A stretch of 64,000 nucleotides of DNA from Lachnospiraceae bacterium (GCA_015058015.1 SVDM01000010.1:1-64000), one strand, 5' to 3'. Positions 1-8,872 are shown, numbered from the stretch's first letter. The notes: generated from the letters alone by a model not told the origin. Program-made: numbers and translations.

Positions 1-69
1 CAAGTGGCTGAGGAATAAGCGGAAAAACCTACATTTTTATTTTCCACTTTTCCTACATTTTTATATTGA

Positions 70-1461
70 CATTTACATCCTGGTGTAGATATTAGTGGAT
101 CTTTTAAGGGTTTAACGGAAAAAATAACAGCCAAATGTAATGTTTGTGGATTTAATTGGAATCCAAAAGCGTCCGCACTAATATACCGTCCAGGGTGCCC
201 CAATTGTCGCAAGACTAATGCCTTAATTAAACGAAGAAAGAGTCAGGAACAATTTGAACGTGAAGTGTCCGAAGTACTGCCAGATCTACAAATACTTGGT
301 AAATATCGCACATCCACAGAACCAATAGAGTGTAAATGTAATATTTGTGGCTATACTTGGGATGCGATTCCGCAGTCTTTGCTCTATGGGCATGGATGTA
401 AACGATGTTCGAGATCTGGGACTAGCTTTATGGAGCAATTCATCCTTCACGCATTTATGTCAGCATTAGGAGAAGCTAGGGTTGTTTCAAGAGATAAAAC
501 AGCAATAGGCATGGAACTTGATATATATGTTCCATTTATGAGTTTTGCGATTGAACCTGGCACGTGGGCTTTTCACAAAAACGCTGTTGAACGAGACAAA
601 ACTAAAAGAGAAGAGTGTAGAAAAAAAGGGATTCGACTTATCACAGTATACGATTCTTATCCAAAGAATAAGCGTCCGCCATTTCAAGAGGATTGTATAG
701 TATTTAATTACGACTATAACACAGCAGATCATAGTTATATAAGAGATTTAGTGGTGCGACTATTCGAACTGACAGGGCTATCAAACACATTTACTGAGAC
801 AAAGTGGAACGAGATTGAGCAGCTTGCATATAGGGATGCTCGGGCAAAGAATACAGAGGAATTTATTAATGAAATAACAACTATACGATCGGATATTGAG
901 ATACTTGGGACATATGTGGGATCCAAAATACCAATAACGACTAAATGTAAAAAGTGCGGGAAGATTTGGAATGCTCGACCGGCGAATCTTCTTCATGGAA
1001 GTAATTGCCCCAGTTGTTCAAAAGAACAGAATACAAAAAGGCAGACGAAGAGCCATGAACAATTTGTTGAGGAGGTATATGAAAAACAGCCCCAAATAAC
1101 TATCCTTGGAAAGTATATAAAAGGTAAAGCACATGTACGTGCTAAATGTAATGTTTGTGGAACTGTCTGGGATCCAGTTGCGGCTTCACTCTTAAACGGT
1201 GAAGGATGTCCTGTTTGTGGGGCGGAAAAAAAGGGTAAGGGAAGAAGAAAAACACAAAAACAATATAAAGAGGAGTTGTTTGAAGCTAATCCTAACATAG
1301 AATTACTCAGTGAATATGAAGGAACAACAAGCCCAGTTAGAGTTAGATGCAAAATATGTGGGTATGAATGGACTATTACAGCAAGAAAACTTATATATAA
1401 TCCGCATCATAAGAGTGAGTACAAAATGCATGCCATTATGGAACAATCGAGTTTGGAGTGA
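70..1461 (+). pseudogene. 5'-truncated zinc-ribbon repeat protein with a PD-(D/E)XK-like nuclease core
   Basis: The open frame runs from a TGA at 67-69 to the stop at 1459-1461. A GTG at 265 is the first standard start, but coding character clearly extends upstream: a CNVCG...CPNC zinc-ribbon unit lies at about 155-215 in the same frame, so 265 is not the real start. Four or five copies of a unit of about 45 residues follow the pattern 'I L G x Y ... C x x C G x x W ... L L x G x G C x x C'. Between ribbon copies sits a segment with ELDIYVP, AIEPG, then H, D and K residues and GIRL. It resembles the Vsr/homing-type PD-(D/E)XK domain found with such ribbons. The last ribbon lacks its second Cys pair. 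With no usable start and a stop just upstream, I read it as a broken or 5'-truncated accessory gene. Nuclease activity is inferred from motif order only. Confidence 0.6.
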
Positions 1462-1547
1462 TGTATGGGGACAACTATTTGTGGAGATATCTAGATAAGG
1501 CAGTTATCTCAACCAGATTAGATGCAATTACATTTAACGTAGACCAC

Positions 1548-1598
1548 CGGAGACGTCAACACTAAGTAAACATGCAATGTGTCAGGGTCTCCGTTTTT
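1548..1598 (+). terminator. Intrinsic terminator candidate after the zinc-ribbon gene
   Basis: CGGAGAC (1548-1554) pairs with GTCTCCG (1587-1593) across a long loop that can itself pair through ACAC/GTGT, and is followed by TTTTT. It would end transcripts from the zinc-ribbon gene. Confidence 0.5.
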
Positions 1599-1671
1599 GT
1601 ATAATCTAATCATGTTGTATGTGAGTTTATTTGTATGAATTATTTACACCTTTAATTTAAGTAAATAAAAA

Positions 1672-1720
1672 TCGACATAATCACTCCTTACGTATAATAA
1701 TATATACATAAGGAGTGATT
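1672..1720 (+). promoter_or_regulatory. Promoter and palindromic operator of the hipB remnant
   Basis: A perfect 12-bp inverted repeat, AATCACTCCTTA (1679-1690) and TAAGGAGTGATT (1709-1720), brackets an AT-rich core with TATAAT-like hexamers; TCGACA at 1672 is a possible -35. The right arm doubles as the ribosome site AAGGAG. The same arrangement is repeated at 6499-6547 before the intact hipB, so this is probably the HipB autoregulatory operator of a former paralogous pair. Confidence 0.7.
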
Positions 1721-1725
1721 GTTAT

Positions 1726-1956
1726 ATGGCTAAGAAATCTGATGTATTACTTCCTGATACTTTAGAGATACTTGCACAAATGGGAGAGCAGATCAGGCTT
1801 GCCCGCCTGCAAAGGCAGTTGAGGGTGGAACGGATGCGACCGGAGGACAGCAATATGATAAATGTTATTCCTGAGAAGGCAAGAAAGCCCAAAATTATAG
1901 TAATCGGAGTTGGGAGGCGCGAGAACGATTTCAGAAGAATAATGAAGTGGATATAA
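1726..1956 (+). pseudogene. hipBA remnant: hipB 5' end fused to the last codons of hipA
   Basis: The first 33 or so codons match the intact HipB at 6553 (MAKKS, LLP, QMGEQI, LARL, RQLR). The reading then jumps to VERMRP, which is the C-terminus of the intact HipA at about 8088-8110. At DNA level the match to hipB ends at TTGAGG near 1826 and the next 19 bases copy the hipA tail. Both parent genes carry GAGG at this point, so microhomology-mediated deletion of almost the whole pair is a good explanation. The tail after about 1846 is not recognised. The HTH core (present at residues 31-60 of intact HipB) is gone, so no function is expected, although the operator and ribosome site are intact and a 76-residue peptide could be made. 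Confidence 0.75.
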
Positions 1957-1982
1957 ACTGTTTAGTATAAATTAAAAACTTG

Positions 1983-2071
1983 TTGAAAACTATGGCGTGG
2001 CGATTTATAATACAATTATAAGCTATAAATCGCCAGACAAAGAAATGTTCAATTCTCTGCGGCGATTTATA
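1983..2071 (+). promoter_or_regulatory. Promoter with palindromic operator for the ATPase gene
   Basis: TTGAAA (1983-1988), a 17-bp spacer and TATAAT (2006-2011) form a strong promoter. A perfect 12-bp inverted repeat, TGGCGATTTATA (1998-2009) and TATAAATCGCCA (2024-2035), covers the -10 and start region. A third copy, GGCGATTTATA, lies at 2061-2071 just before the ribosome site. Three half-sites suggest a dedicated repressor, not identified in this window. Confidence 0.65.
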
Positions 2072-2096
2072 AGGCAGTTTTGAACGGAGGAGTTTC

Positions 2097-3521
2097 ATGA
2101 AGGTCATAGGAAGAAAGAAAGAAAAAGATAGCCTAATGCAGTGCATTAATTCCAAAAGGCCCGAATTTGTAGTGGTATACGGAAGACGAAGAGTCGGGAA
2201 GACTTTTTTAGTTCGGGAGTATTTCAACAATCAGTTTTCATTTTATGCTACAGGCCTTTCAGATGAAAAGACTAAAGGGCAACTTCGCGGATTTGCTGCA
2301 GGCCTGAATGCATATGGGCATGAGGATAAAAGTATCCCCGGAGATTGGTTTGAAGCATTTGCCAGATTGAGGGAGTTACTTGAGAAGAAGAATACTTATC
2401 GAGAGCCCATAAATAGCAAAAGGGTTGTATTTCTTGATGAATTGCCGTGGATGGATACTGCAAGATCCGACTTTAAGAGTGCGCTTGATTACTTCTGGAA
2501 TAGTTGGGCGTCTACGCAGGATGACCTGGTACTGATAGTCTGTGGTTCTGCCACATCATGGATAATAACCAATCTTCTTAATAATAAAAAAGGGTTTCAT
2601 AACAGGGTGACAAGACGCATTCATCTTGCCCCTTTCTCTCTTGCAGAATGCGAAGAACTACTTGAGTACAATGATATAGTTATGACCCGGAAGCAGATTA
2701 TCGAAAGCTATATGTATTTTGGAGGGATACCATATTATCTAAACCTTATGGATCAACGTCTAAGCCTGGCTCAGAACGTAAATGAGATGTGCTTTAGTGA
2801 GCATGGACCACTTTATAATGAGTACTTTAGTCTTTTTTCCTCGCTATTTGATAAGCCGGAGAAACATATGGCAATACTCGAAACCTTGGCTAAGAATAAA
2901 ATTGGAATGACTAGGGTCGAACTGTCCGGATATAAAGAGATTGGTGGCGGATCGGTACTTACTAAGGATTTAAGAGAACTGGAGGAGTGCGGCTTTATAA
3001 GGAAATTCAATACGCTAACCAAGGGTGAAAATGAGTGCTGCTATCAGATAATTGATCCCTTTACATTATTCAGTATTGCTTTTCTGAATAATAGAAGATT
3101 TGATTCATGGAATGAGTATATCAATTCTCCCGGATACAATTCCTGGAGAGGAAATTCATTTGAGGTGGTATGTTTCAATCATATTAATCAAATAAAGGCT
3201 GCTCTTGGAATCAGTGGTATAGAAACAAATGAGTATGCATGGAGGAGCGGTAGTTCCGGTAAGGGTGCACAGATTGATCTGGTTATCGCCAGAAAGGACG
3301 GTGTGATTAATCTGTGTGAGATAAAATATACAAATGAGGTATATGCTCTTGATAGTGAAGAACATGATAAGATTCAAAACAGATTGACACAGTTTCAGAA
3401 AGAGACTGGGTCAAAGGACGCCATTCATGTAACGCTCATATGCGGAGATGATTACAGGCAGAATAAGTATTCGGGGATTATTCAGAATGTAATTGTCGGG
3501 GATGACCTTTTTGAAACATAA
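2097..3521 (+). CDS. ATP-binding protein, AAA (ATPase_2) plus DUF234-type C-terminal domain
   Basis: A 474-residue protein. Walker A is GRRRVGKT at residues 29-36; Walker B is VVFLDELPW at about 109-117; 'GSATSW' near 155 fits sensor 1. A middle winged-helix-like region precedes a C-terminal domain with QIDLVI...CEIK at about 392-410, the D...ExK pattern of PD-(D/E)XK folds reported for DUF234. The ribosome site AACGGAGGAG precedes the ATG. These STAND-like ATPases are frequent, patchily distributed and scattered as single genes in Clostridia and archaea; their function is not established. The gene is alone between its own operator-promoter and a downstream phosphoesterase, in an accessory setting. 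A defence or addiction role is possible but unproven. Confidence 0.85.
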   Translation: MKVIGRKKEKDSLMQCINSKRPEFVVVYGRRRVGKTFLVREYFNNQFSFYATGLSDEKTKGQLRGFAAGLNAYGHEDKSIPGDWFEAFARLRELLEKKNTYREPINSKRVVFLDELPWMDTARSDFKSALDYFWNSWASTQDDLVLIVCGSATSWIITNLLNNKKGFHNRVTRRIHLAPFSLAECEELLEYNDIVMTRKQIIESYMYFGGIPYYLNLMDQRLSLAQNVNEMCFSEHGPLYNEYFSLFSSLFDKPEKHMAILETLAKNKIGMTRVELSGYKEIGGGSVLTKDLRELEECGFIRKFNTLTKGENECCYQIIDPFTLFSIAFLNNRRFDSWNEYINSPGYNSWRGNSFEVVCFNHINQIKAALGISGIETNEYAWRSGSSGKGAQIDLVIARKDGVINLCEIKYTNEVYALDSEEHDKIQNRLTQFQKETGSKDAIHVTLICGDDYRQNKYSGIIQNVIVGDDLFET

Positions 3522-3535
3522 GGGGGAGTAGACAC

Positions 3536-3607
3536 ATGGATAGCTGTATTTTTCCGCAAATGTCTTCGCCAAAATGCCACAAATCTCTTCGCCAGCAAAT
3601 GAAATAG
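3536..3607 (+). CDS. Possible 23-codon small ORF between ATPase and phosphoesterase
   Basis: ATG at 3536 follows AGGGGGAG at good spacing and reads 23 codons to TAG at 3605-3607. The product starts MDSCIF and is not recognised. Two copies of TCTTCGCCA occur within it. The strong ribosome site is the only support; it may be a leader peptide or chance. Confidence 0.25.
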   Translation: MDSCIFPQMSSPKCHKSLRQQMK

Positions 3608-3624
3608 AAAGGTAGAACACCCAT

Positions 3625-4338
3625 ATGAAAGTACTCGTAATCCCTGATATCCATCTTAAGACATGGATATTTGACAGGGCAGAAGATATTATAAAAAGAG
3701 GTGAGGCAGACAGGGCGGTCTGTCTTATGGATATACCTGATGATTGGGATATGCAATTTCAGGTGGAATTATATAGAGAGACCTTTGATCGTGCTATTGC
3801 ATTTTCAAAGGATTATCCGGATACACTGTGGTGCTACGGCAATCATGACGTCAGTTATCCGTGGGGACGGTTGGAGACAGGATATTCACCTTATGCGGAG
3901 AGCACGGTAATGTCAAAGCTGGAAGAACTTGAACAATCACTTCAGGATTCTTCGCAGTTAGCAATAATGCAAAGAATTGATAATGTTCTCTTTTCTCATG
4001 GAGGACTGTCAACGGAGTTTGTAAGGAAGCTGGGTAAAGATTTATTGGATGCTGATATAGATGATGTTATAGCAGCAGCTAATGAAGCTTCCCAGGATTA
4101 TCTGTGGACTGACGGATCTCCTTTGTGGTTAAGACCGCAGTATATGAAGAGACAAATATTTAGGAAGGATACATATACACAAGTGGTAGGGCATACGCCG
4201 GTGGAGAAGATTTATGAGAAGGATGGAATCATTTCAACCGATGTTTTCTCTACCTATAATGACGGGACGCAGATTGGTGAGTCGGCGATGATTGTTGTTG
4301 ATTCTGAGAGCGGTGAGTATGTGAAAGTTGAAGTTTAA
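3625..4338 (+). CDS. Calcineurin-like metallophosphoesterase
   Basis: A 237-residue cytoplasmic protein without signal peptide. Metal-binding motifs of the calcineurin-like family are visible: DIH at residues 8-10, GNHD at about 72-75, and GHTP at about 189-192. The usual GDxxD motif is altered to MDIPDDW. The family hydrolyses phosphomono- or diesters (protein phosphates, Ap4A, cyclic nucleotides); the substrate cannot be told from sequence. The 'HGGLS' stretch near 131 and the final 'GHTPVEKI' resemble PPP-type/ApaH-like phosphatases. It has its own ribosome site (GAAAGGTAG) and no obvious partner, being flanked by an ATPase and a lipoprotein hydrolase. Confidence 0.85.
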   Translation: MKVLVIPDIHLKTWIFDRAEDIIKRGEADRAVCLMDIPDDWDMQFQVELYRETFDRAIAFSKDYPDTLWCYGNHDVSYPWGRLETGYSPYAESTVMSKLEELEQSLQDSSQLAIMQRIDNVLFSHGGLSTEFVRKLGKDLLDADIDDVIAAANEASQDYLWTDGSPLWLRPQYMKRQIFRKDTYTQVVGHTPVEKIYEKDGIISTDVFSTYNDGTQIGESAMIVVDSESGEYVKVEV

Positions 4339-4395
4339 AATTCCGGCAGAAGGGATATTATTCAACTATAGATTGTGGTATGGAGCGATTTGAGC

Positions 4396-5370
4396 ATGAA
4401 GATTAGAAGAACTTTTGTAGTTACGTTATTAATAATCGGTTGTCTGCTTACCGGCTGCGGGGCAGCAGGCGGGACGACACAGAGCACGCAGTCAACGCAG
4501 AGCGCGGTCGCTGAGAAAAGCTATGCCTATTCCGAGTATCCTCTGGAGCGTAACGGAATAAAGCTACACCTGGATAAGATGGTTCTCGAAGGAACCAATC
4601 CGGAGAAGAATATTCTTCTTGTTCATGGGGTGACCTATTCTTCCCACGAGTTTGATATCAACTACGAGGATTACAGTTTCGTCCGCTGGCTGGCAAGTGA
4701 AGGATATGCGGTTTGGAGAATTGACATAGCCGGATTCGGTCAGTCGGGAGAGGTTCAGGATGGATTTATGCCGGACTCAAATTATGCTTCGGAGGACATC
4801 AATGCGGCGGTTGAAAAAATCGTTAAAGAAACAGGACAGGATAAGATTGATGTTCTGGGATGGAGTTGGGGAACGGTTACTACAAGCCTGTTTGCTAAGA
4901 ACCATCCGGAACATTTGCGGAAGCTGATTCTCTATGCACCCATTATGAGTGGGCTTGGTGAAGGCGAGGTTAAAGAAGCCTTCCACCACAACACCTGGGA
5001 GCATGCGGCGGATGATTTCGTGAAGAAAGCAGACGGGACATTTGATTATTCCATTGCAGATGCGAACCTTATAGAAATGTGGTGCTCAAGCTGTTGGCAT
5101 TACGATAGAGAGAGTAGTCCCAACGGAGGCCGAAGGGACCTGCTGGTTTCCAAGGATACCAGGCTTATTGATTTGTCCAAGATTACTGTGCCCACCCTGG
5201 TTATATGCGGGGACAGTGACCCATACCTTAACTACGACCATGTTAATAAGGCAAAGGATGAGTTGCCCGAGGGGTCGCAGTTGAAGGTGATAAAGGGCGG
5301 ATCCCATGTGGTATTTATCGAGAAGCCCTATTATAAAGAGTTTAGGGAAGGCATAAAGGGCTTCCTGTAA
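4396..5370 (+). CDS. Alpha/beta-hydrolase lipoprotein
   Basis: I place the start at ATG 4396 because an ideal lipoprotein signal begins there: KIRR, a hydrophobic stretch, then LLTGC with Cys21 as the lipid-attachment residue; an upstream GTG at 4375 would spoil it. The mature 304-residue domain is an alpha/beta hydrolase: HGV oxyanion region near residue 76, nucleophile elbow GWSWG at about 155-159, acid GDSD near 272, and catalytic His in GSHVVF near 303. It should sit on the outer face of the membrane and cleave an ester or amide; substrate unknown. A Thr/Gln/Ser-rich linker follows the lipid Cys. Confidence 0.85.
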   Translation: MKIRRTFVVTLLIIGCLLTGCGAAGGTTQSTQSTQSAVAEKSYAYSEYPLERNGIKLHLDKMVLEGTNPEKNILLVHGVTYSSHEFDINYEDYSFVRWLASEGYAVWRIDIAGFGQSGEVQDGFMPDSNYASEDINAAVEKIVKETGQDKIDVLGWSWGTVTTSLFAKNHPEHLRKLILYAPIMSGLGEGEVKEAFHHNTWEHAADDFVKKADGTFDYSIADANLIEMWCSSCWHYDRESSPNGGRRDLLVSKDTRLIDLSKITVPTLVICGDSDPYLNYDHVNKAKDELPEGSQLKVIKGGSHVVFIEKPYYKEFREGIKGFL

Positions 5371-5413
5371 AGGAATCCGGGATTCGTTTTAAAGATTCAA
5401 TCTCGTGTTCATT

Positions 5414-5442
5414 TTGATTATAAGTACTGCGAATGATATTAT
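5414..5442 (+). promoter_or_regulatory. Promoter of the PAP2 gene
   Basis: TTGATT (5414-5419), a 17-bp spacer and TATTAT (5437-5442), placed about 45 bp before the PAP2 start. Confidence 0.55.
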
Positions 5443-5488
5443 CGTAATGTGTTATGTGAGTTTAGATGCGATTTGAGGGGGTATAAGA

Positions 5489-6430
5489 ATGGATATTAAT
5501 ATTCTTCTTGCTTTGCAGGACTTTAGAAACGGAGTTGGTTCGGTTTTTACAAGCTTTATGACCAAGATGAGTTTTATCGGGGAAATGGAGACCGTGCTGA
5601 TTATCATTGCCCTGATCTATTGGTGTGCAAGCAAGAACTTCGGAACATATCTTCTTATGGGTTGGAGTGGCAACAGGGTTGTTAATGGGTTTCTTAAGGT
5701 TACGGCCTGCGCTTACCGCCCATGGATTCGTGATGCAAGAATTCTGCCGGATAGTGGTGCTTTGGCTGCGGCTACCGGCTATTCCTTTCCCAGCGGTCAC
5801 AGTATGAATGCTGCTTCCCTCTATGGAGGCAGTGCAATACGAAAAGAGGTTCCGGGAGCTGTTCGAGTGGTCTTAGGTATTATTTTTGCTCTTATTGCTT
5901 TTAGCCGGATCTTTCTTGGGGTACATACACCTAAGGATATTCTCGTAGGATCCGCGGTGGGACTCCTTGTGATGTGGCTTACCTGCAGACTCATGAAGTG
6001 GGTTGAAGCAAATCCAAAGAAAGATATTTTGGTAGCGGGAATAAGTATTGGAATTGCTATTGCTGTGGCAATATTTGCCGCATGCAAGTCTTATCCCACA
6101 GACTATGACGCCGCAGGCAAACTCTTAGTGGACGGAGCCAAGATGGCAAAGGATACTTACAAGGGCGTGGGATGGTGCCTTGGCTTTTTCGCAGGCTGGG
6201 TTCTTGAGAGAAGATTCGTTGGGTTTACAACGGATGTTTCTAAGTCTACTGCGGTTTGGCGACTGGTGATAGGGCTCTTTGGATACTATGCTGTCACTCT
6301 GATTTTGAAAAGTATTGTAAGTAGTAGCATCGAAGGTTTGGTTGCCACTATTATTACAACGTTTATACAGACGTTTTATGTCACCTTTATTTTTCCCTGG
6401 TGTATAAAGAAGTGGAAATTATTATTATAG
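5489..6430 (+). CDS. PAP2-family membrane phosphatase
   Basis: A 313-residue multi-pass membrane protein with the three PAP2 acid-phosphatase signatures: K-x6-RP at about residues 70-78, PSGHS at 101-105 and SR-x5-H at about 139-146. The C-terminal half is an extra set of hydrophobic helices, as in longer Clostridia relatives. The family removes phosphate from lipid or isoprenyl phosphates such as undecaprenyl pyrophosphate or phosphatidate at the membrane. The ribosome site GAGGGGG is 8 bases before the ATG. It appears monocistronic. Confidence 0.88.
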   Translation: MDINILLALQDFRNGVGSVFTSFMTKMSFIGEMETVLIIIALIYWCASKNFGTYLLMGWSGNRVVNGFLKVTACAYRPWIRDARILPDSGALAAATGYSFPSGHSMNAASLYGGSAIRKEVPGAVRVVLGIIFALIAFSRIFLGVHTPKDILVGSAVGLLVMWLTCRLMKWVEANPKKDILVAGISIGIAIAVAIFAACKSYPTDYDAAGKLLVDGAKMAKDTYKGVGWCLGFFAGWVLERRFVGFTTDVSKSTAVWRLVIGLFGYYAVTLILKSIVSSSIEGLVATIITTFIQTFYVTFIFPWCIKKWKLLL

Positions 6431-6498
6431 AACATAGATACTAATGAGCTTTGGAGCAGAACTGAATTACCGGTACTTTTAATTTAAGTAAATAAAAA

Positions 6499-6547
6499 TT
6501 GACATAATCACTCCTTGTGTATAATATTATATACATAAGGAGTGATT
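6499..6547 (+). promoter_or_regulatory. Promoter and palindromic operator of hipBA
   Basis: TTGACA (6499-6504), 17-bp spacer and TAATAT (6522-6527). The inverted repeat AATCACTCCTT (6506-6516) / AAGGAGTGATT (6537-6547) straddles the -10 and its right arm contains the ribosome site. This layout fits HipB autorepression and blocks both transcription and, potentially as RNA hairpin, translation. Confidence 0.75.
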
Positions 6548-6552
6548 GCTAT

Positions 6553-6870
6553 ATGGCTAAGAAATCTGTTGTGTTACTTCCTGAAACCATAGAGATACTT
6601 GTGCAAATGGGAGAGCAGATCAAGCTTGCCCGCCTGCGAAGACAGTTGAGGGCAGAACTGGTTGCGGAGAGAGCCGGGATTAGCAGAGCCACGCTGGTTT
6701 CTATTGAAAAAGGGTCTCCTTCTGTTTCTATGGGTTGTTATGCAGCGGTTCTTCATGCCCTTAACTATATGGATAAGGACCTCCTTCTTGTGGCTAAGGA
6801 CGATGTACTGGGCCGAAAACTGCAGGATTTGGACCTGTCAATAAGAAAGAGGGTTTCAAAAAGGAGATAG
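6553..6870 (+). CDS. hipB: HipB-like antitoxin, XRE-family regulator
   Basis: A 105-residue protein. The start at 6553 is chosen from the AAGGAG site and from identity with the remnant at 1726; an in-frame upstream codon at 6517 lies inside the operator. The helix-turn-helix occupies about residues 31-60 (ELVAERAGISRATLVSIEKG). In the HipBA family HipB binds palindromic operators and neutralises the HipA kinase. It ends 4 bases before hipA, typical of an antitoxin-first toxin-antitoxin operon. Unlike classic HipB it has about 20 residues before the HTH. Confidence 0.85.
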   Translation: MAKKSVVLLPETIEILVQMGEQIKLARLRRQLRAELVAERAGISRATLVSIEKGSPSVSMGCYAAVLHALNYMDKDLLLVAKDDVLGRKLQDLDLSIRKRVSKRR

Positions 6871-6874
6871 GATT

Positions 6875-8116
6875 ATGGATAATGAGAAAATTATATATGT
6901 TTATGCTGATTTTCTGTCCTATCACAACCAACTTGTAGGCAAGCTCTTTATTTCGCAAATAAGAGGGACTGAAGTTTGCTCTTTTGAATATGATTCGGAT
7001 TGGCTTGAGGGCGGGAAGACTATGCTGGATCCTGATTTGTCACTATACCGTGGCAGACAGTACACAAATGATAATAAGAATATATTTGGAGTTTTTGCAG
7101 ATTCTTGTCCCGATCGCTGGGGAAGAATACTTATGAAGCGAAGGGAGGAACTCCGGGCAAGAAGAAATAATGAGAAACCCAAGAAACTAATGGAAAGTGA
7201 TTATCTCTTGGGCGTCTTCGATGAGGCAAGGATGGGTGGATTGCGTTTTAAGACGGATCCACAGGGAGAGTTTCTTTCAAATGATATTGAACATGCAACG
7301 CCTCCTTGGACGTCTCTTCGGGAGATTGAGCATATATCCCTTGAATATGAAAATGACCGCAGTCTTCGGGAAGATGCGTGGTTAAGAATGCTTTTTGCAC
7401 CGGGATCATCTCTGGGTGGAGCCCGGCCTAAAGCATCGGTACTTGCACCTGACGGTTCTTTGTGGATAGCTAAGTTTCCCTCGAAGCATGATGATTATGA
7501 CAGTGGTGCATGGGAAATGGTTGTGCATGATTTGGCCAAAATGTGCGGAATCAACGTGCCGGAAGCGAAGGCTGAGAAGCTTTCAAAAAAGGGAACTACA
7601 TTTCTGGTAAAACGATTTGACAGGGATGGACAGAAACGCATTCATTTTTCATCAGCTATGACAATGCTTGGGAAAAGTGATGGGGCCGATTCTGATGATG
7701 GCAGCAGTTATCTGGAGATTGTTTCATTTCTGAAGGCAAATGGGGCCAACCCCAAGAAGGATCTGGTGGAGTTGTGGAAGAGGATTGTATTTAGCATGGC
7801 GGTGTCTAATACCGACGATCATTTTCGAAATCATGGCTTTATCCTTTCCAAAGAGGGGTGGATTCTGTCGCCAATGTATGACGTTAATCCGGATCCCTAT
7901 GGGGAGTATTTGTCCTTGAATATTGATAATGAGAGTTCGTATATAGACGCGGAAAGAGCCGTAACTGCTGCACCTTATTACGGGATAGAAACAGATGCGG
8001 CACATGAGATGTCAGAATCAATAAGAAAAACTGTAGGCGAGAACTGGAAGGAGCTCGCGAAAAAGTATGGAATAAGCCGTGGAGAGGTGGAACGGATGCG
8101 ACCGGCTTTTCGGTGA
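6875..8116 (+). CDS. hipA: HipA-like serine/threonine kinase toxin
   Basis: A 413-residue HipA-family protein. An N-terminal HipA-like lobe is followed by the kinase core: GGARPKA (about 182-188), 'LVKRFDRDG' (about 246-254), the catalytic loop SNTDDHFRNHGF (about 311-322) and the metal-binding segment 'SPMYDVNPDP' (about 332-341). All catalytic positions I can recognise are present, so it is probably active. HipA kinases phosphorylate aminoacyl-tRNA synthetases (GltX in E. coli) and arrest growth; the target here is unknown. It has its own AAGGAG site directly after hipB. Confidence 0.88.
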   Translation: MDNEKIIYVYADFLSYHNQLVGKLFISQIRGTEVCSFEYDSDWLEGGKTMLDPDLSLYRGRQYTNDNKNIFGVFADSCPDRWGRILMKRREELRARRNNEKPKKLMESDYLLGVFDEARMGGLRFKTDPQGEFLSNDIEHATPPWTSLREIEHISLEYENDRSLREDAWLRMLFAPGSSLGGARPKASVLAPDGSLWIAKFPSKHDDYDSGAWEMVVHDLAKMCGINVPEAKAEKLSKKGTTFLVKRFDRDGQKRIHFSSAMTMLGKSDGADSDDGSSYLEIVSFLKANGANPKKDLVELWKRIVFSMAVSNTDDHFRNHGFILSKEGWILSPMYDVNPDPYGEYLSLNIDNESSYIDAERAVTAAPYYGIETDAAHEMSESIRKTVGENWKELAKKYGISRGEVERMRPAFR

Positions 8117-8180
8117 TTAATTTGAGGTGTATTATAAAGAAGAATATTTGCTGTTTGAAGAATTAGGGAAAGGCAAAACC

Positions 8181-8837
8181 ATGAAACATAATAATCACAA
8201 TGATATTACCATGGACCCTTCGGGCTTCGTGGTGTTGGCGGACATGGTGCCCCACATAGTACAAGAGATTCGGTATTATTCAACTTACAATTTCATAGGA
8301 GAGAGAATCGACGGCTACGAAGAGCCCATCGCTCTTCTGACTAAGGAGGCGGCAAGGGCCTTGAAAGGAGCTGCTAATGAATTTTTCGTACAAGGCTACC
8401 GTCTGAAGGTCTTTGATGCATATCGGCCGGCCTGTGCGGTAAAGCAGTTTGTACTCTGGGGGATAGAAGATACGGACATACGTATGAAACCTTATTTCTA
8501 TCCTGACCTGGAGAAGCAGGAGCTCTTTAAGAAGGGCTATATTGCCAAACAATCAAGCCACAGCCGCGGCAGTGCGGTGGATTTGACGCTTCTTGATATG
8601 AAGACCGGCAAGGAACTGGATATGGGAAGTCCCTTTGACCTCTTTAGCGAGATGTCTCATCCTGACTACAGAGGGCTAACGGATGAGCAGTACGAGAATC
8701 GTATGCTACTCCAGCGAGTCATGGTCAGAAACGGTTTTGCTCCCATTGATTGCGAGTGGTGGCATTTTTCCTTAAAAGATGAGCCCTATCCGGATACCTA
8801 TTTTGAGTTTCCGGTATCGGCTGAGTTTTTAAGGTAG
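8181..8837 (+). CDS. VanX-type D-alanyl-D-alanine dipeptidase
   Basis: A 218-residue M15 zinc peptidase. The start is set at ATG 8181, after GGAAAGG; an upstream GTG at 8127 would overlap sequence just behind hipA. The core motifs are 'FDAYRP', SSHSRGSAVD (about 125-134, zinc His and Asp) and EWWH (about 192-195, catalytic Glu and zinc His). No signal peptide, so cytoplasmic. There is no vanH or vanA beside it, so this is more likely a housekeeping or recycling dipeptidase (DdpX-like) than a glycopeptide-resistance determinant. Confidence 0.87.
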   Translation: MKHNNHNDITMDPSGFVVLADMVPHIVQEIRYYSTYNFIGERIDGYEEPIALLTKEAARALKGAANEFFVQGYRLKVFDAYRPACAVKQFVLWGIEDTDIRMKPYFYPDLEKQELFKKGYIAKQSSHSRGSAVDLTLLDMKTGKELDMGSPFDLFSEMSHPDYRGLTDEQYENRMLLQRVMVRNGFAPIDCEWWHFSLKDEPYPDTYFEFPVSAEFLR

Positions 8838-8872
8838 TGTAAAGTTTTCTATGAAAACTATATACTACGTAG

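Noticed and set aside
265-267. GTG at 265 as the start of the zinc-ribbon protein
   Set aside because: In-frame zinc-ribbon coding sequence continues upstream to about position 70, and no ribosome site precedes this GTG.
8181-8837. Glycopeptide-resistance vanX
   Set aside because: There is no vanH, vanA/B ligase or vanRS nearby, so the motifs alone do not support a resistance role.
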